Origin: Artemisia argyi
Taxonomy: Eukaryota > Streptophyta > Magnoliopsida > Asterales > Asteraceae
Direction of reading: 5' to 3'
DNA: 64,000 nt
Assembly (NCBI GenBank): GCA_030686995.1
Contig: CM060696.1
Location: forward strand, 15,204,487-15,268,486
A program made the position numbers and the translations under genes. Within the stretch, counting starts at the first letter, position 1. Every line of letters begins with the position of its first letter. The notes beneath the pieces are model-generated. The model did not search any database and was not told the DNA's origin. It saw nothing but the letters and a program-made list of their open reading frames with translations. Shown here piece after piece: positions 47,570 through 59,400 of the stretch.

Positions 47570-47848
47570 CACTACTACAAAAAGGACTTTTGAGACCTGT
47601 TGTACACTTAAACAAGACCGGTTTAGGATATGGTCTCTATGAGGGGGGGTCTCCATGTGAAAAACAAATGAGACCGGTTTTAAAACCAGTCTCCATTTGG
47701 TTTTCAAGACCTGTTTGAAGATAAAAAACACGTCTATAAAACAAAAGAAAGACCGGTTTTCGTCACAAAAATAGGCTTTTAAAGACTAATAGAGACCCGT
47801 TGCTTGGTACAAACCGGTCTCTTTTTTTGTTTTTTTTTAATTAGAAAA

Positions 47849-47948
47849 AGGGCTGTTTGGGATTGCTTATTGAAACTACTTGTAGTACTTTCAATAAACC
47901 GTCCCAAACAGCCCTTATAAGTGTGATCAATAAGCAATCCCAAACAGC
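47849..47948. mobile_element. Small hairpin MITE-like insert within the CACTA left subterminal region
   Basis: GCTGTTTGGGATTGCTTATT (from 47852) is the perfect inverse of the sequence ending at 47948. A second inverted copy of the same arm (TTTCAATAAACCGTCCCAAACAGCC) lies in between at about 47889-47914. No clear TSD. Confidence 0.6.
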
Positions 47949-48066
47949 AGCTACAAATCATGCATTTTGAGTAATATTGAATTCCAACCAACCAAAAAAA
48001 CTTCATTAATGAAATGTATACAAGTCAAATTAGTTAGCTCTAAATGAAATGTATTGTATCTATGTA

Positions 48067-48790
48067 TCAAAGCCGGCATGTGACAGCGGCAGCAAGGCTA
48101 GCTGCAACAAAACCCGCCGAGAAATTTGCTCCAAGCACGGTGGCGGCATTAGCTTCCTCACCCACCAGACCTAAGAGCCTTCTTCTGACTGGCTTAAGGG
48201 TAGACCAGCAAATGGCAGAAAAAGGTACATCATGAGCAAGTTGTGCCCCAAGACCCGTTCAGCAACTTCTTTATCACCCCAGGAGCTTTGTTACCACTGT
48301 TAAAGTCTGTACAAAGCGGTAACAAAACAAGGTGAGAAGAGGTGCATAACTACCCATGAAAAGGAACAAGTGCAACTACTCCAACGCTAAAAAGGCTTCA
48401 TTCAACAAATACCACGCAACTAGGCATTGCCATGTTTGGACAATAAACATCAAGTTTTATATACAAAATCACGCTTAAAGCACATGTGTGGTTTTGGTGG
48501 AAGTAAATAAACAATTGGGAACTGCTAAACGCACCTGATTACGAGTTCTAGCAAGTTCTATAGGATAACAGACAGCACAAGCCACTGAGCGTAACAATGA
48601 GCGAATTACGGAATATGTCATAGCAAGAAAGATACATTCCCACCTGTCGAAAGCAAATACTGAAGCTGTTAGTTCACACTCAAAGTGACATTAGCATTAG
48701 TTAACATAACTTTACAAATGCGAAACTTACAGTTGGTATGACCAGTGCAAGACCAACATTTGTGCCTCTCCATAATCTCACAACTCCATC
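48067..48790 (-). pseudogene. Captured fragment of an MTM1-type mitochondrial carrier (SLC25) gene, three exons
   Basis: Three exons are legible with canonical GT/AG borders. Exon C, 48790-48731, reads DGVVRLWRGTNVGLALVIPT. Exon B, 48643-48535, reads VGMYLSCYDIFRN, then after a small frameshift RSVACAVCYPIELARTRNQ. Exon A, about 48308-48067, reads SGNKAPGVIKKLLN and then GAQLAHDVPFSAICWSTLKP, RRRLLGLVGEEANAATVLG and ANFSAGFVAASLAAAVTC. P-x-D/E-x-x-R carrier signature remnants (YPIELARTR) and RLWRGT are typical of SLC25 carriers; the blocks fit the manganese-trafficking MTM1/SLC25A39-40 type of the inner mitochondrial membrane. Introns are kept, so capture was at DNA level. A deletion in exon A, the exon B frameshift and a stop at 48067 make it non-functional. 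Confidence 0.85.
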
Positions 48791-49220
48791 CTGAAAAGAC
48801 AGATGCATATTTAGTACCTGATGAATGATAATCCATAGCCTTGAAAGGACAAAGCATCATACCTCTTGAATATGTTACAGCTCAAGCATTGACTTTCAGT
48901 AACACAAATTATGTTACTATTTTGCATATTGCCAACAACAACATGAAACTTGAAAGACAAGGCATCATACCTCTTGAATATGTATTTCTAACCTGAATAA
49001 AGTCCATCTGTATGATTAAGTGGTAAAAGGTCAATATAAATGTGAATACATTTGTTTGTCAAATAAAACAATCAAGTTGCATAGCATAATGTGCTTTTTG
49101 CTTATTTGTATCCATTGACCATAATTGAACTAATAAACTGAACCATTTGGCTCGAAAGATACACAGGTAACTAAAACGAACTAACAAAACTTAAGACACC
49201 AAAGGGTTAATACTTAATAC

Positions 49221-49461
49221 CTCAAGAGGCTCTAGAGCTTCAGGAACACCCCTGCAAGTAAGCAAGCAACAACAGTTTTGTTAAAACCAACAATACATTA
49301 ATAGGTGAGTCCGAGCAACTAAAATTTACACAAAGAACAGGAATTGATATTTGTGTATATTACCCAAGAACATGGCAGCCTCCATCAAATACCCTCTGAG
49401 ATATCATACACATTAGACCAACACTTCCACCACCATATACCAGGTCAATCTTCCTATTAAC
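49221..49461 (-). pseudogene. LOG: Captured fragment of a LOG-type cytokinin riboside 5'-monophosphate phosphoribohydrolase gene, two exons
   Basis: Exon E (49461-49364, between TTACAG and GTAATA) reads [19 protein letters not shown] and then [14 protein letters not shown]. This is the nucleotide-binding core of LONELY GUY proteins with one Gly-to-Cys change. Exon D (49251-49221) continues GVPEALEPLE, matching the segment that follows in the family. LOG enzymes release active cytokinin bases from their nucleotides. The second catalytic motif PGGxGTxxE and everything beyond are absent, so only a piece was captured. It lies upstream of the carrier fragment in the same orientation, and a read-through transcript could splice the two together. 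Confidence 0.85.
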
Positions 49462-50725
49462 CTGTAATTAACAAAACTACTACAAATGTCAATCTAGAAA
49501 CTATTACTCACTTGTACAAGAAATTAAATACTGATTTTATAACAAGAAACCAAATTCGGATGAGGAATTACAACATACAGGTAGTGCACCAACAACAACT
49601 ACAACAAATTCCTCAAAGTTCAAACGATCCATCATCTTAATTCATAAGCAGCCTCTGTATGCAGCAACAACAACAAAGAAAACATATAAACAAAATGAAG
49701 CATTTCATCAAACACTTTCTATGCAAGCTTTAAACCACATGAATCAGTTTCCAAACAAACTCTAACTCAATCCCATAATCTTTAAAATCTTTTGCGACAA
49801 ACAAATATATCAATTTTCAAAGTTATGTGATTGACTGATTTTGAGAAAAACAAATACATCAATGTTCAAACAATCAATTAACTGATTTTGAGAAAAACAA
49901 ATATATCAATTTTCAAACATGTATAGTAATTACCACAAAACACAGATATAATTCAAGTTTTAACAAACCTTTGGTAGAAATATATAGTATGGTGTTAGTC
50001 CCATTAAGCGGTGGTGGCAGAGATGTTCCACGGTTGAAGTTGTATGACGGTGGGGTAAGTCAGAGCAGCGGTGTGGGTGTGGGTGTGGGTGGGTTATGTG
50101 TTGGGGAAAGCATATCAAAGTGTAGATAGGTAGGGTTATGTTGAAAAAGATTTAAAACCTTTCAAAAATTTTAAGAGGGCAAAAGACCCGCTTAAACTTT
50201 TTGGGAATCAAGACCGGGTACCAGTTATAAGACAGGCCTGCTTCTAAAAAGTAAAAAGAAGCCGGGTTTCACAATTAGTACCGGTCTATTTTAAGCATAA
50301 CATAGACGTGTTATTAGTTGAAAAACCGGTCTCAATTTGTTATTTACATCAAAACCGGATTTTTTTTTTCAAACAGGTCTTGAAACTTTTGGGCAGGCCA
50401 AAAACAATTCTTAAGACCGTTTTATTTTATAAAGGGTCTTGATGAGGGGGTCTCTAAACCAAAAAATGTAGTAGTGCCTAACTCTAGAAAAGATTTAGTT
50501 TTTTAAAATGTCAAAGTCCCTGGGTCTTCCTTTATTATAGAAAATATAACTTTTAGGGTCAGTTGTCCGATTGCATGTGTAAACTTAGTGCTGTTGTAAT
50601 TCTGTTTAGATTAGAATTGGCTTGGCCGGTTGTGTAATCTTAATGTTGTACCTAGATTAGAATCAGTATGGCCGGTTAAGTAATCTTAATGTTGTTGCCA
50701 TCTTACTACTAGTTCTTTATCTATA

Positions 50726-51364
50726 GAGTAAATGTCATTTTTCGTCTCTGTGGTTTTCCGGGTCAATCACGAATAGTCCCTGCCGTTAAATTTCGTCGGG
50801 TTTGGTCCTTGTGGTTTACAACCCATACGGGTTTGGTCCCTTGACCAAGTTTGACTGTTATGCTGAAGGGTATTTTTGTCATTTGATCCGGCAGGGACTA
50901 TTCGTGATTGACCCAGAAAACCACAGGGACGATTTATGACATTTACTCATACTCTTCACACCACCTTCACCGCCTTCCACCACCACCACTTAACACCGCC
51001 ACCACCACCACCACTTAACACCACCACCACCACTTAACACCGCCACCACCACCACCACTTAACACCACCACCACCACCACCACCACTTAACACCACCACC
51101 TCCACTTAACACCACCACCACCACTTTCGTCAATTTTTTTTTTAGAAATTTTTTCGAATTTTTTAAGAAAAAATTTATCAGAAATTTTTTTTTCAAAACT
51201 TATTTTTTTTGAATAAAAATTTTTCGTCAAAAAATTTTTTTTAGAATGTTTTTCGAATTTTTTAGAAAAAATTTTATTAAAATTTTTTTTTTGAAATTTT
51301 TAAGAAAATTTTTTTAGAATTTTTTTATTAAAATTTTTTTTAATCAAGATTGGTCCATGTGGTT

Positions 51365-51399
<35 letters not shown>

Positions 51400-51566
51400 C
51401 TAAGGGTGTTTTTATCTTTTTGCATATATTTAACGGTCAACTGACGGTCAAGGGACCAAACCCGTATGGGTTGTAAACCATGAGGACCAAACCCGACGAA
51501 TTTTAACGGCAGGGACTAAACATGATTGACCCGGCAAACCACAGGGACGAAAAATGACATTAACTC
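50726..51566. mobile_element. Mutator-like fold-back element with 9-bp TSD
   Basis: Long inverted repeats (about 125 bp, 50726-50850 against 51430-51566, starting GAGTAAATGTCATTTTTCG) are flanked by the 9-bp direct repeat TTATCTATA (50717-50725, 51567-51575), the MULE signature. A third, inverted copy of the first 60 bp lies internally at about 50889-50949. The interior has a CCACCA minisatellite, T/A-rich runs and an (AT)n tract (about 51369-51398). No transposase. Confidence 0.88.
50978..51126. repeat. (CCA)n ACTTAACAC minisatellite inside the MULE
   Basis: About seven units of CCACCACCACTTAACACC with variable CCA number; some units carry CGCC. A degenerate repeat with AATTTTTTCGAATTTTTT core follows to about 51340. 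Confidence 0.85.
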
Positions 51567-51575
51567 TTATCTATA

Positions 51576-53533
51576 TAATATATACTTGCCTGTAGAAAAA
51601 ATATATCAGTAGTTGGGAATATGCTTATGTCTTCACTTTCAGCTTTATATGTTTTGGCGAACGCACCCGTGAAATTGAGTAGGTATCAAGGTATGAAGAA
51701 GTCCAAGTCTATGCATGACAAGCGAAGTATTTAGTTTAATTAATGGTCCATGTTCACTTTAATTATTACTATGTTTTGGCGAAGGAACCCCGTGAAATTA
51801 TATTGAAAACTTGGACTACTTTTTTAGGCCTAATCCTATGTTTGACGAGTATACACAATTTCTCACTTCAAAAAGTTTATTGTTGATAATGACCTGATTC
51901 ACTCTTTTAAGCGTAGAATTAGTCCCATAAGTTAGCTATCCAATCAATATCGTGAAGTGAGAAATTGTGAATGATTAAAAAAAATATCGTGTCAATAAAT
52001 GTACGTAATGAATAGTATTTATATGTATCAAAAGTCTGATATGCTCCATATTGATATCGATGTAATTCTGTCAATTTCTGAACAACGCTCGACTTTTGTT
52101 TAGATATAAACCATCAAATGATATAGAAACTTTGTACTAGGAATCAAATTTATTTTAAAATATTAGTTTAACATCACGGATATATAATAATACTAGCTTC
52201 AAGACCCGCCGAATAGGCGGGCTAGTCCCATGAATTTAATTTACTAAAACTTAGAAGATTAAGCATAAAGATGGTTGTTTATAATGCATAAAGTTGCTAA
52301 ATATTAAGACAAACAAAGGATATATGAATTCACACGATTATATAAAAGCAATTAAACACGTATTCATTTGTTCGAAACAAAAACATATGTATCGATTGAG
52401 GCAACATAGAATATCAATAGTGTGGTGGGTTTTTTGGATTTTTTTTTTTTTTTTTTTGGACATTGAATGATTTTTTTATTTTATTTATTTTTATTTTTAT
52501 TTATTTTTTTGACGTGGAATGATTTTGCGTCAACACATACATCCATTAAGTCCATGTTTGCTCTTAACTCTCGACATCGCGACCTAAATTTAGCTATAAG
52601 AGAAACTCATGCGTTAACTAAACTCAGGTGTTACTTGAACTTAAGTGGGTTCTTTTCAAAAGTCATTACTAATATACTAAAGCAGTGATCACAATTACGA
52701 AATCATAAAAGCATAACTTTATTAGCATATAAACTTACTATAATAAAAATGGACAATGGTGGTTAAAATCTACCATGTAATTGCTAGCTTCTTGCTAGTT
52801 TTCTTTTTAATGAAATGCCGTTGTTCAAAAAATAATAATAATAAAATAAAAAAATAAAAATGGACAATGAAAAATACATGAAACTCACCACTTCACCAAT
52901 TAACACAAGTTTATACCATAAAAAATAACTACATATAAAAATTTGGACCATTAGCCATGTCCAAACCACACGATGGGGTGTCATTTCATGTCGTTGATAA
53001 TTGCACGGTATTTTCTTTAAAAAGTAGAAAGCGGGCCGGTTTTTGTGTTACATGCATAGTTTGCGTCTTCCCACTACTTGTTACACCGTGAGAATTTAAG
53101 ACCCGCGCTTTGCGGCGGGGCGTTTGTCAACATAGAATTTTGTATAGACCATTTTATATAAAAGAAATAATGTTTTACATTAAACAATTTAGTGGTGGTA
53201 ATTGATATACAACTACAGTGATATACAGTTCGACTCCACATACACGTTAGCTTTTACAAACCAGACCATACCATGGACTGCATTCGCTAAACATTATACA
53301 CAAATGCTAACAATTTTAATCCTCTAATGAATCAGATCCATTGGAAATGGGGGATCTGTAAACTCCCGTAAATTTTCCTATAAATAGTAAAAGTAAATCA
53401 AAGACTAATATATCATACGTTAATTAATAACGTTTTTACCAATAACAATTTTTTTTTTTATCAAATATGCTATGATACTTAAAAATCACTACGATATTCA
53501 TGATCTCATTTTGCTTGGAACGATGCTCACACA
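51576..53533. other. Intergenic, possible Helitron remains
   Basis: No gene seen. At 52193-52220 (minus strand) a hairpin GCCCGCC-TATTC-GGCGGGT is followed by eight bases and CTAG next to T, the layout of a Helitron 3' end. A similar hairpin (ACCCGCGCTTTGCGGCGGGG, 53100-53120) lacks CTRR. No 5' TC end or Rep/helicase ORF was found. Otherwise T-rich runs (52440-52457) and AT-rich sequence. Confidence 0.35.
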
Positions 53534-55890
53534 TGTACCACTATAGTCTAAAATCGCGAGAATATTAAAATTTTCTTTTATTCGTTACGAACCTGCATTT
53601 TTAGGACATTTTTCAAATTTACTATTCATCGGTTACTATTCACCAAATACTATTCATCATTTCACTATTCATCATTTTTGGAGTCGGTTAATGATATTGA
53701 GATGTTTTTCAAAAGTTTTACTATTCACGATACACTATTCACTCTCGAACTCACGTAAATGTTTCACTAAATATTTCACTACTCACAAATTAATTATTTT
53801 CACTAATCCTAATTATATATAACCGGACCCTTAATTTCATTCTAAGCCCAACTATAAAACCGGCCTGTTACTATTCACAGCCCACAAGAATTTGAGCCCA
53901 AAACCACTTATAATTATTTTAGTAAAACTCGACTATACCATGCCAGAAACACGTCTCGTACTCTTTACTCTTACACAAGACACATAAGTATTTTCACACT
54001 CCCTCATTCCTCACCTAGTCGACTTCAAGTATGTCAAGTTTCAACTTCCCATGTCGAGTCTAAATACATTTTTACGAGGCAAAGTATTTGTCCAAAAACA
54101 ATGTCAAACGTTTTGCAACTAATCCAAAACTAAACCATTTTAAGTCCCGTTTGTTTCTAATGAGTTCTAAAACCATTCTTAACTCAAACATATGTTTTAA
54201 ACATGACATGTGATCGGTTATCACCAGTCCTAGCCAAGTATACAAATCGTTTGCAAAATAAAAGGCATGTCGACATGTATTATTAAAACAAAGATTGTAC
54301 CTCCCTATTTCATGCTCACACAATACTTATTTTATATCCCTAGACAAGTACAACATGCATTTTTAAATACAAACTCAATTGCACAATTCATTTGTAAAAT
54401 CAAAACAACACGTTTTCTTTTGATCTTTGTGGATGTCAACATGCTAGCAAACAAGAAAACCATGCCAATTTTCTTCCTCTCAAGACTTTTGATTACACGT
54501 TAACATCCAATCTCATAATTCATGGTCACTGGAACACTCAAAAACCCATATATATAGCACCTTGCATGCATGCATTCGTTCCTACATACATATAAACCAA
54601 CCTCAAAAATATACTAAGTCTTAGTTTTAGTTCCTGGTTCAAATCGCTTTGGCTAGAGAGCAAGCTTTTCAAATGGAGTTTAGGAGGAACAAATCCTTGT
54701 TTGTGAACCTTGGTCGAGCCAACATACACACTACACTCTCGTATTCACTTCCCCTCGACTCTACGTCTCGTTTTACCTCACCATTTTGGTGTAGTAAGTC
54801 TCACACAACTTTTTCCATTTTTATTTAAAACGTATTCCTTGATTTTTAACGTATAAAATCACAAACAAATGTACCTTATTACTCGTAAACTAGATAAACA
54901 ACATATACGTATTATACTTTCGTCTATATATTTCCCACCTTAACAATCACGTAATATAAAGATTTGAACCTAAAAAGTTACGTACAAACTATTTTTGAAT
55001 ACCTTTCTAACGTATCACAACAAGTCTTGAAAACTCTTAAAATTTTTCTAAGTCTTTTTCTAATAAAAACTCGTTCCATGCAAGCCCAAAACGAACGTAT
55101 ATCTTTGAATTCCACGTAACGAGCACTCTATTTTATTTCACAAACTATTAAACCTCCCGACAAACTATCATTTTCGTGTATAACATTTGTAATAAAAATC
55201 ATGTCTCGACCCTTTAAATAAGGCAAAGCATCACGACTTGGAAACCATTTCTGAAAAACTAATAAACATCGGTTGGGCCTTAAGGCCCAATCCTTTGAAA
55301 ATAAGCAAATCGTATAAGCAGTCTAATAAGCTGTCTCGAAATGTTTTTATTGTCCTAAGATAAGCCCAAAACCCTTATAAGCCCAATGGATACAAAAAGC
55401 TTAACGGGCCTAGTCCATTTTCGTTAACAAGCCCAATAAGCCACGAATCAGCTTTTTCGACAAATAAGCAGTTTTAAAAAGTTAATTAAGCTGTTTTTAG
55501 CTTAATTAAGAAATAAAAATGTTAAATTTCGAATTTGGTAAATTTTTGACTAAATTTGCAAAAGTTATAATTTTCGGGTCAAAAGTGTCACTTTTATAAA
55601 CTTTAGGTAAAAATTGTCATTTTACAAACTTGAGGACGAAAAACTGATTTTATAAAATTTTGGGATGAAAAATGTAAAAATTATAAAGTTTTGGACGTAA
55701 AACGTAAAAATATTTAACTTTGGACTAACGACGTAACGCTAACACCGTTAGGGTAAAAAGTGTTAAAATCTGAAAAGACAAGGGCCGTATAATATAATTA
55801 ATATTTTTATTTTACTTTCCATTTTTACGATTTCACATTCACGACGTTACATTTTATTTCAAACTATTATTATTATTATTAAACTTTACG

Positions 55891-55970
<80 letters not shown>

Positions 55971-56929
55971 CTTAACTAAACTTACGATATAATATAAAAT
56001 CACAAGTTTTACTATCGTTAAATTAACAACTCACGTAATCAAAAACTACTCGCGATTAAAACATTAAGATTATCAAACACTAAAACTTGCCATATATTAT
56101 CTAGGTCATGTGTGGAGCCGTTTCCTTATTGCAAACTGAGTATCGATATTTTTACCACTATACCACTAAGGTGAGTTCATAGCCTCGCCTTACTTATTTA
56201 AATGTTTTATAAACCTCGCGAGGGGGATACATGCTAGTTTTCACAAACTGAACACAAGTATTTTCTTTTGGTATGTTATACCTGATATCATTATTGCTTA
56301 AGTCCCTTATTGCCAAAAGTCCCTCATATCATGAGCCTTAGTCACCCAGAGGGTGAACGTAAATAATTGTTGATAGATTTATTAGGGATTGACAATCCCC
56401 ATTTGGGCGTTGGAGAAAACTACCAAACGCACTTTATTTGAAATCTAATAGGTTACTGGCAAGAACCTATCCCGAGGGCCACTGTTACTATAATCCATCA
56501 TTTATGATGAGATCTGTTAATCGGATGAGTGTCATGAGCTTAATGCAATAACAACTGTTTTTAACTTATAATTGTATGACGGTGCAATTATCACTTATAA
56601 CTTGTGTTCAACTATTAAACTTAAACCTATGAATATCACTCAACTTTTGTTGATTTTTAGCATGTTTATCTCAGGTCTATAACGAGCAAGGATGGGACGG
56701 AGGAGCACGAAATTCTCACAAAGGCTATAAAATTTTTACTATCATTCGAAAACCTATTTAACAAACTTTGAAACCACTGGGACCTCATTTTGAAAACTCT
56801 GATAATTACAAAACTTCGAATGATAAATGTTTTAAAAAAATCATTTTCTACTGAAAAACTATGAGCTGTGAAGTAACACCCAATCTTTCTTCCGCTGCAA
56901 ATATGTATTTTAAAATTGGGGGTGTTACA
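53534..56929 (+). repeat. Putative 5' LTR of gypsy element 6
   Basis: The right border is clear: GGGGGTGTTACA ends at 56929 and is followed by a Met-type primer-binding site and gag. The left border is uncertain; TGTACCACTATAG at 53534 gives 3.4 kb, close to the 3.46-kb solo LTR at 60216, which shares short collinear motifs (TTATTCGT-ACGAAC near the start, GGTGAGT-CATAG and TTTTAGCA-GTTT-TCTCAGGT near the end) but is otherwise diverged. It holds a CTATTCA-rich block (53625-53745) and an (AT)n tract (about 55892-55969). ORFs inside are short and unrecognised. Confidence 0.5.
55892..55969. repeat. (AT)n microsatellite
   Basis: About 38 uninterrupted TA units within the putative LTR of element 6. 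Confidence 0.95.
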
Positions 56930-56932
56930 GAT

Positions 56933-56944
56933 TGGCATCAGAGC
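56933..56944 (+). other. Primer-binding site of element 6
   Basis: TGGCATCAGAGC lies three bases after the LTR end. It has one mismatch to the usual TGGTATCAGAGC. Confidence 0.75.
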
Positions 56945-57190
56945 TTTAGTTATAGCGAAACGGGTCTAATACAGATCCGAACTATAACCGTTTTTACAAA
57001 CCAAAACATTTTATAGCCTTACACTCTTCGTGCCTTCCGTGTCTACAAACTACCTTGCTCAGTACATTACCTGTTAAGATTATTCTGCATGTTTAGAAAT
57101 TGCGCTTACAAAATTTTTATTTCATCCGTACTATTATATCTATAACTTAAAAATTACTTATAAAATACTATTCCCGGTTACTACAGTAAC

Positions 57191-58027
57191 ATGTCTCCAA
57201 AAACTTTCGTGAACGCCAAAACTACTCTCCGTAATACTAATACATCACCCGTCAATCAAAATTATTCGAATACTGAAGACCCCTACGTACAAATATCACA
57301 GTCCCAACTTAATATAGAAATCACTCAGAGGTCACTCCCATCGTCACCTATTTGTTCACCCCTACGTCAAAAACTTAGGAGAACTACTGAATCATATGAA
57401 GATGTGATTGGTGGTCAGGCAACATTCGAAGTTGGACAAAGTTCACGTCGAGAGAGGCCATGTAAGAATGTTGAGCCAAATTCTCCGTCACCCTACTCTT
57501 CAGATTCCCCAATACCAGATATCCCAAATAATCTATCCTCACCTAATTCCCCCAACTACAATATAAGCACACCTGATTCAATATGGACTCTTGTTTATCA
57601 ACAAGCCAGCATATTAGAGGCTCACACTGAACAACTGAAAGGTTTACGACCAACAAAATTTGAATGGTACGACCATAACCTTGACGCATTGTTCAAAAGA
57701 GCGGATGCTGAAAGACGAGCAATATGTAAATTAGGAATAAAGATTAATGAGATAAAGGACAACACCAACCAGGAACTTGGAAGTTTGGATTCCAGGGTCC
57801 GTTCTGCAAGAAGAGAGCACGGCCATACACATGGTAGAATTGAAGAAATTGAAAGGACCCTATGAATGGCCAGAGACACAGCGAGAAACCAGAGTCAAAG
57901 GATTGCTGCATTAGAGACTATGCTGGCTAATCAAATGAACCTGTGTCAGGAACGTTTCTCAAACATGGATGCAGCACAACTTGAACTTGAGAAAGAGATT
58001 AGATATTTACGTCAGAGGCGTAACTAA
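57191..58027 (+). pseudogene. gag: Gypsy gag N-terminal part (element 6), one stop
   Basis: ATG 57191 opens 224 codons: a Ser/Pro/Asn-rich N-terminus and then a more ordered helical part (SIWTLVYQQASILEAHTEQL, ADAERRAICKLGIKINEI). After TGA 57863-57865 the same frame continues for 53 codons (MARDTARNQSQRIAALETML, AAQLELEKEIRYLRQRRN), clearly the same coiled coil, to TAA at 58027. Position after a gypsy LTR end and primer site, plus zinc knuckles 1 kb further on, support gag. The capsid core itself is not clearly recognisable, so the central part may be lost. 58028-58713 holds no clear coding sequence apart from a 68-codon ORF (58485-58691) and a perfect 15-bp inverted repeat CTAAAATAAATTTTC (58459-58513). 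Confidence 0.65.
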
Positions 58028-58713
58028 TTTTAAGTTTACAAGTATTCCTGTTGCAACTACTAAACCAGACAGACTTAGTTAGTATTTCATGTAATGTTCA
58101 ATAAATCTGAACCTTTCAGAATTTGTAATCGAATCATAATATATAATAACCTCCTCTTCCGTTACATCTCTCTGTTATGAATCAACCATTTCTTTCGTAT
58201 CAAGCATGCATACTATGAATCCTCATACCTTCATGCAAAAATCTCATCATTTTGTTATCTCCCTAGATAAACAAATAACTCCACGTAGATCTATGACATA
58301 TTAATAAGAGACCTTGTACTAATCGTTTTACAAAGATGATTAGTCAAGTTATTAATATTATGATGACTTCTACTATACTATTCAAATCTACCGTAAGATT
58401 TCTTACAATTGTTAAGACTTCTTAAACATACTATAAATCACCAGAAACCAAAGGATTGCCTAAAATAAATTTTCAAAAGAGAACTTGAAAAATGGAGAGA
58501 AAATTTATTTTAGTGGACGAATCGGTTTGTTCCTTAGTAATCCCATATCAAGAGTTGATTATCTATCTATGATACAACACATACATATCTTGAAATTAGA
58601 TTACAGTAAGGAGTCAATTCAGTCTATCATCAATGAAATAATTAGAATTCATTATTTAAATTATTTTGACATCAGAAGGATTCTAAGTTAAGTTTCATTA
58701 ATGATTTCAGAAA

Positions 58714-59400
58714 ATGGACAACGTAAACAATACATGTACTCCATCATCATCAAAAATCACCATGACTACTGAAGATGTCAGGGAATTAGTAAGCAACATC
58801 ATGTCAGTAGTACTTAAAGGGGTCACCATAGTTTATCCAAGAGGAGAGTCGGATACGTCTGACAAGCATAACCAGGAAAACTACATGGAATATAGGCCAA
58901 ATCCCTTTAAAACTCCAGAAAGGACGACTAACCCTATCACCACCCATAACCAAGAGATTAGGCAAGAAGTTAGACCTAATGGAATCAAACAAAAGCACAA
59001 ACCCACTAAAATAGGAACCAGCAACTCCACCCACTGCAACTTCACCAATGCTCAAGATTGCCACCACAAACGTCTGGGAGATCGTTTCAACTATAATCAC
59101 CGACTAGGGTACAAATAAAAAGCCAATAGATACTGCCTCGTCACACCTGTTGCCAAAAGGGTATATCTTGGAGGTAAACCCCTGTGTCGAAAATGCGAGA
59201 AGCATCACACAAGAATCTGCAAGATTAAGTACATGGAGTGTCAGAAAACAGGTCACAAGGCAACTAACTGTAGGACTTTGGACAACAAGGGACAAACAAC
59301 AACTGTAACATGCTACGGATGTGGTGCAAAAGGACACTACAAGAACCGATGTCCAAACTACAATATAAATTGGAAAGCCAAGACTTTCACAAGGAAATGA
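58714..59400 (+). pseudogene. gag: Gypsy gag C-terminal part with zinc knuckles (element 6), one stop
   Basis: ATG 58714 opens 134 codons to TAA 59116-59118. The same frame continues for 93 codons to TGA 59398-59400 and contains three Cys/His clusters: CRKCEKHHTRIC, then YMECQKTGHKATNC, then a canonical CYGCGAKGHYKNRC. In the second knuckle the first Cys is replaced by Tyr. A three-knuckle gag tail of this spacing is what I associate with chromovirus-type (Tekay-like) gypsy elements of Asteraceae. Pol should follow directly but does not. Confidence 0.75.

Larger units (their letters stand above)
47570..50476. mobile_element. CACTA (En/Spm) transposon carrying captured host-gene exons (Pack-CACTA type)
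   Basis: Termini are CACTACTACA at 47570 and its inverse TGTAGTAGTG ending at 50476, which gives a 2.9-kb element. Both subterminal regions (about 47590-47825 and 50180-50460) carry many AGACCGGT / ACCGGTCT motifs in both orientations, the transposase-binding-type repeats of CACTA elements. The flanking triplets differ (ATC against CCT), so the 3-bp TSD is not preserved or one end has changed. There is no transposase ORF, hence non-autonomous. Its interior holds exon-intron fragments of two genes on the minus strand. Confidence 0.88.

Noticed and set aside
47570..50476. Functional LOG or mitochondrial carrier gene
   Set aside because: Only pieces of each are present, with frameshift, deletion and missing catalytic motifs, enclosed by CACTA ends.
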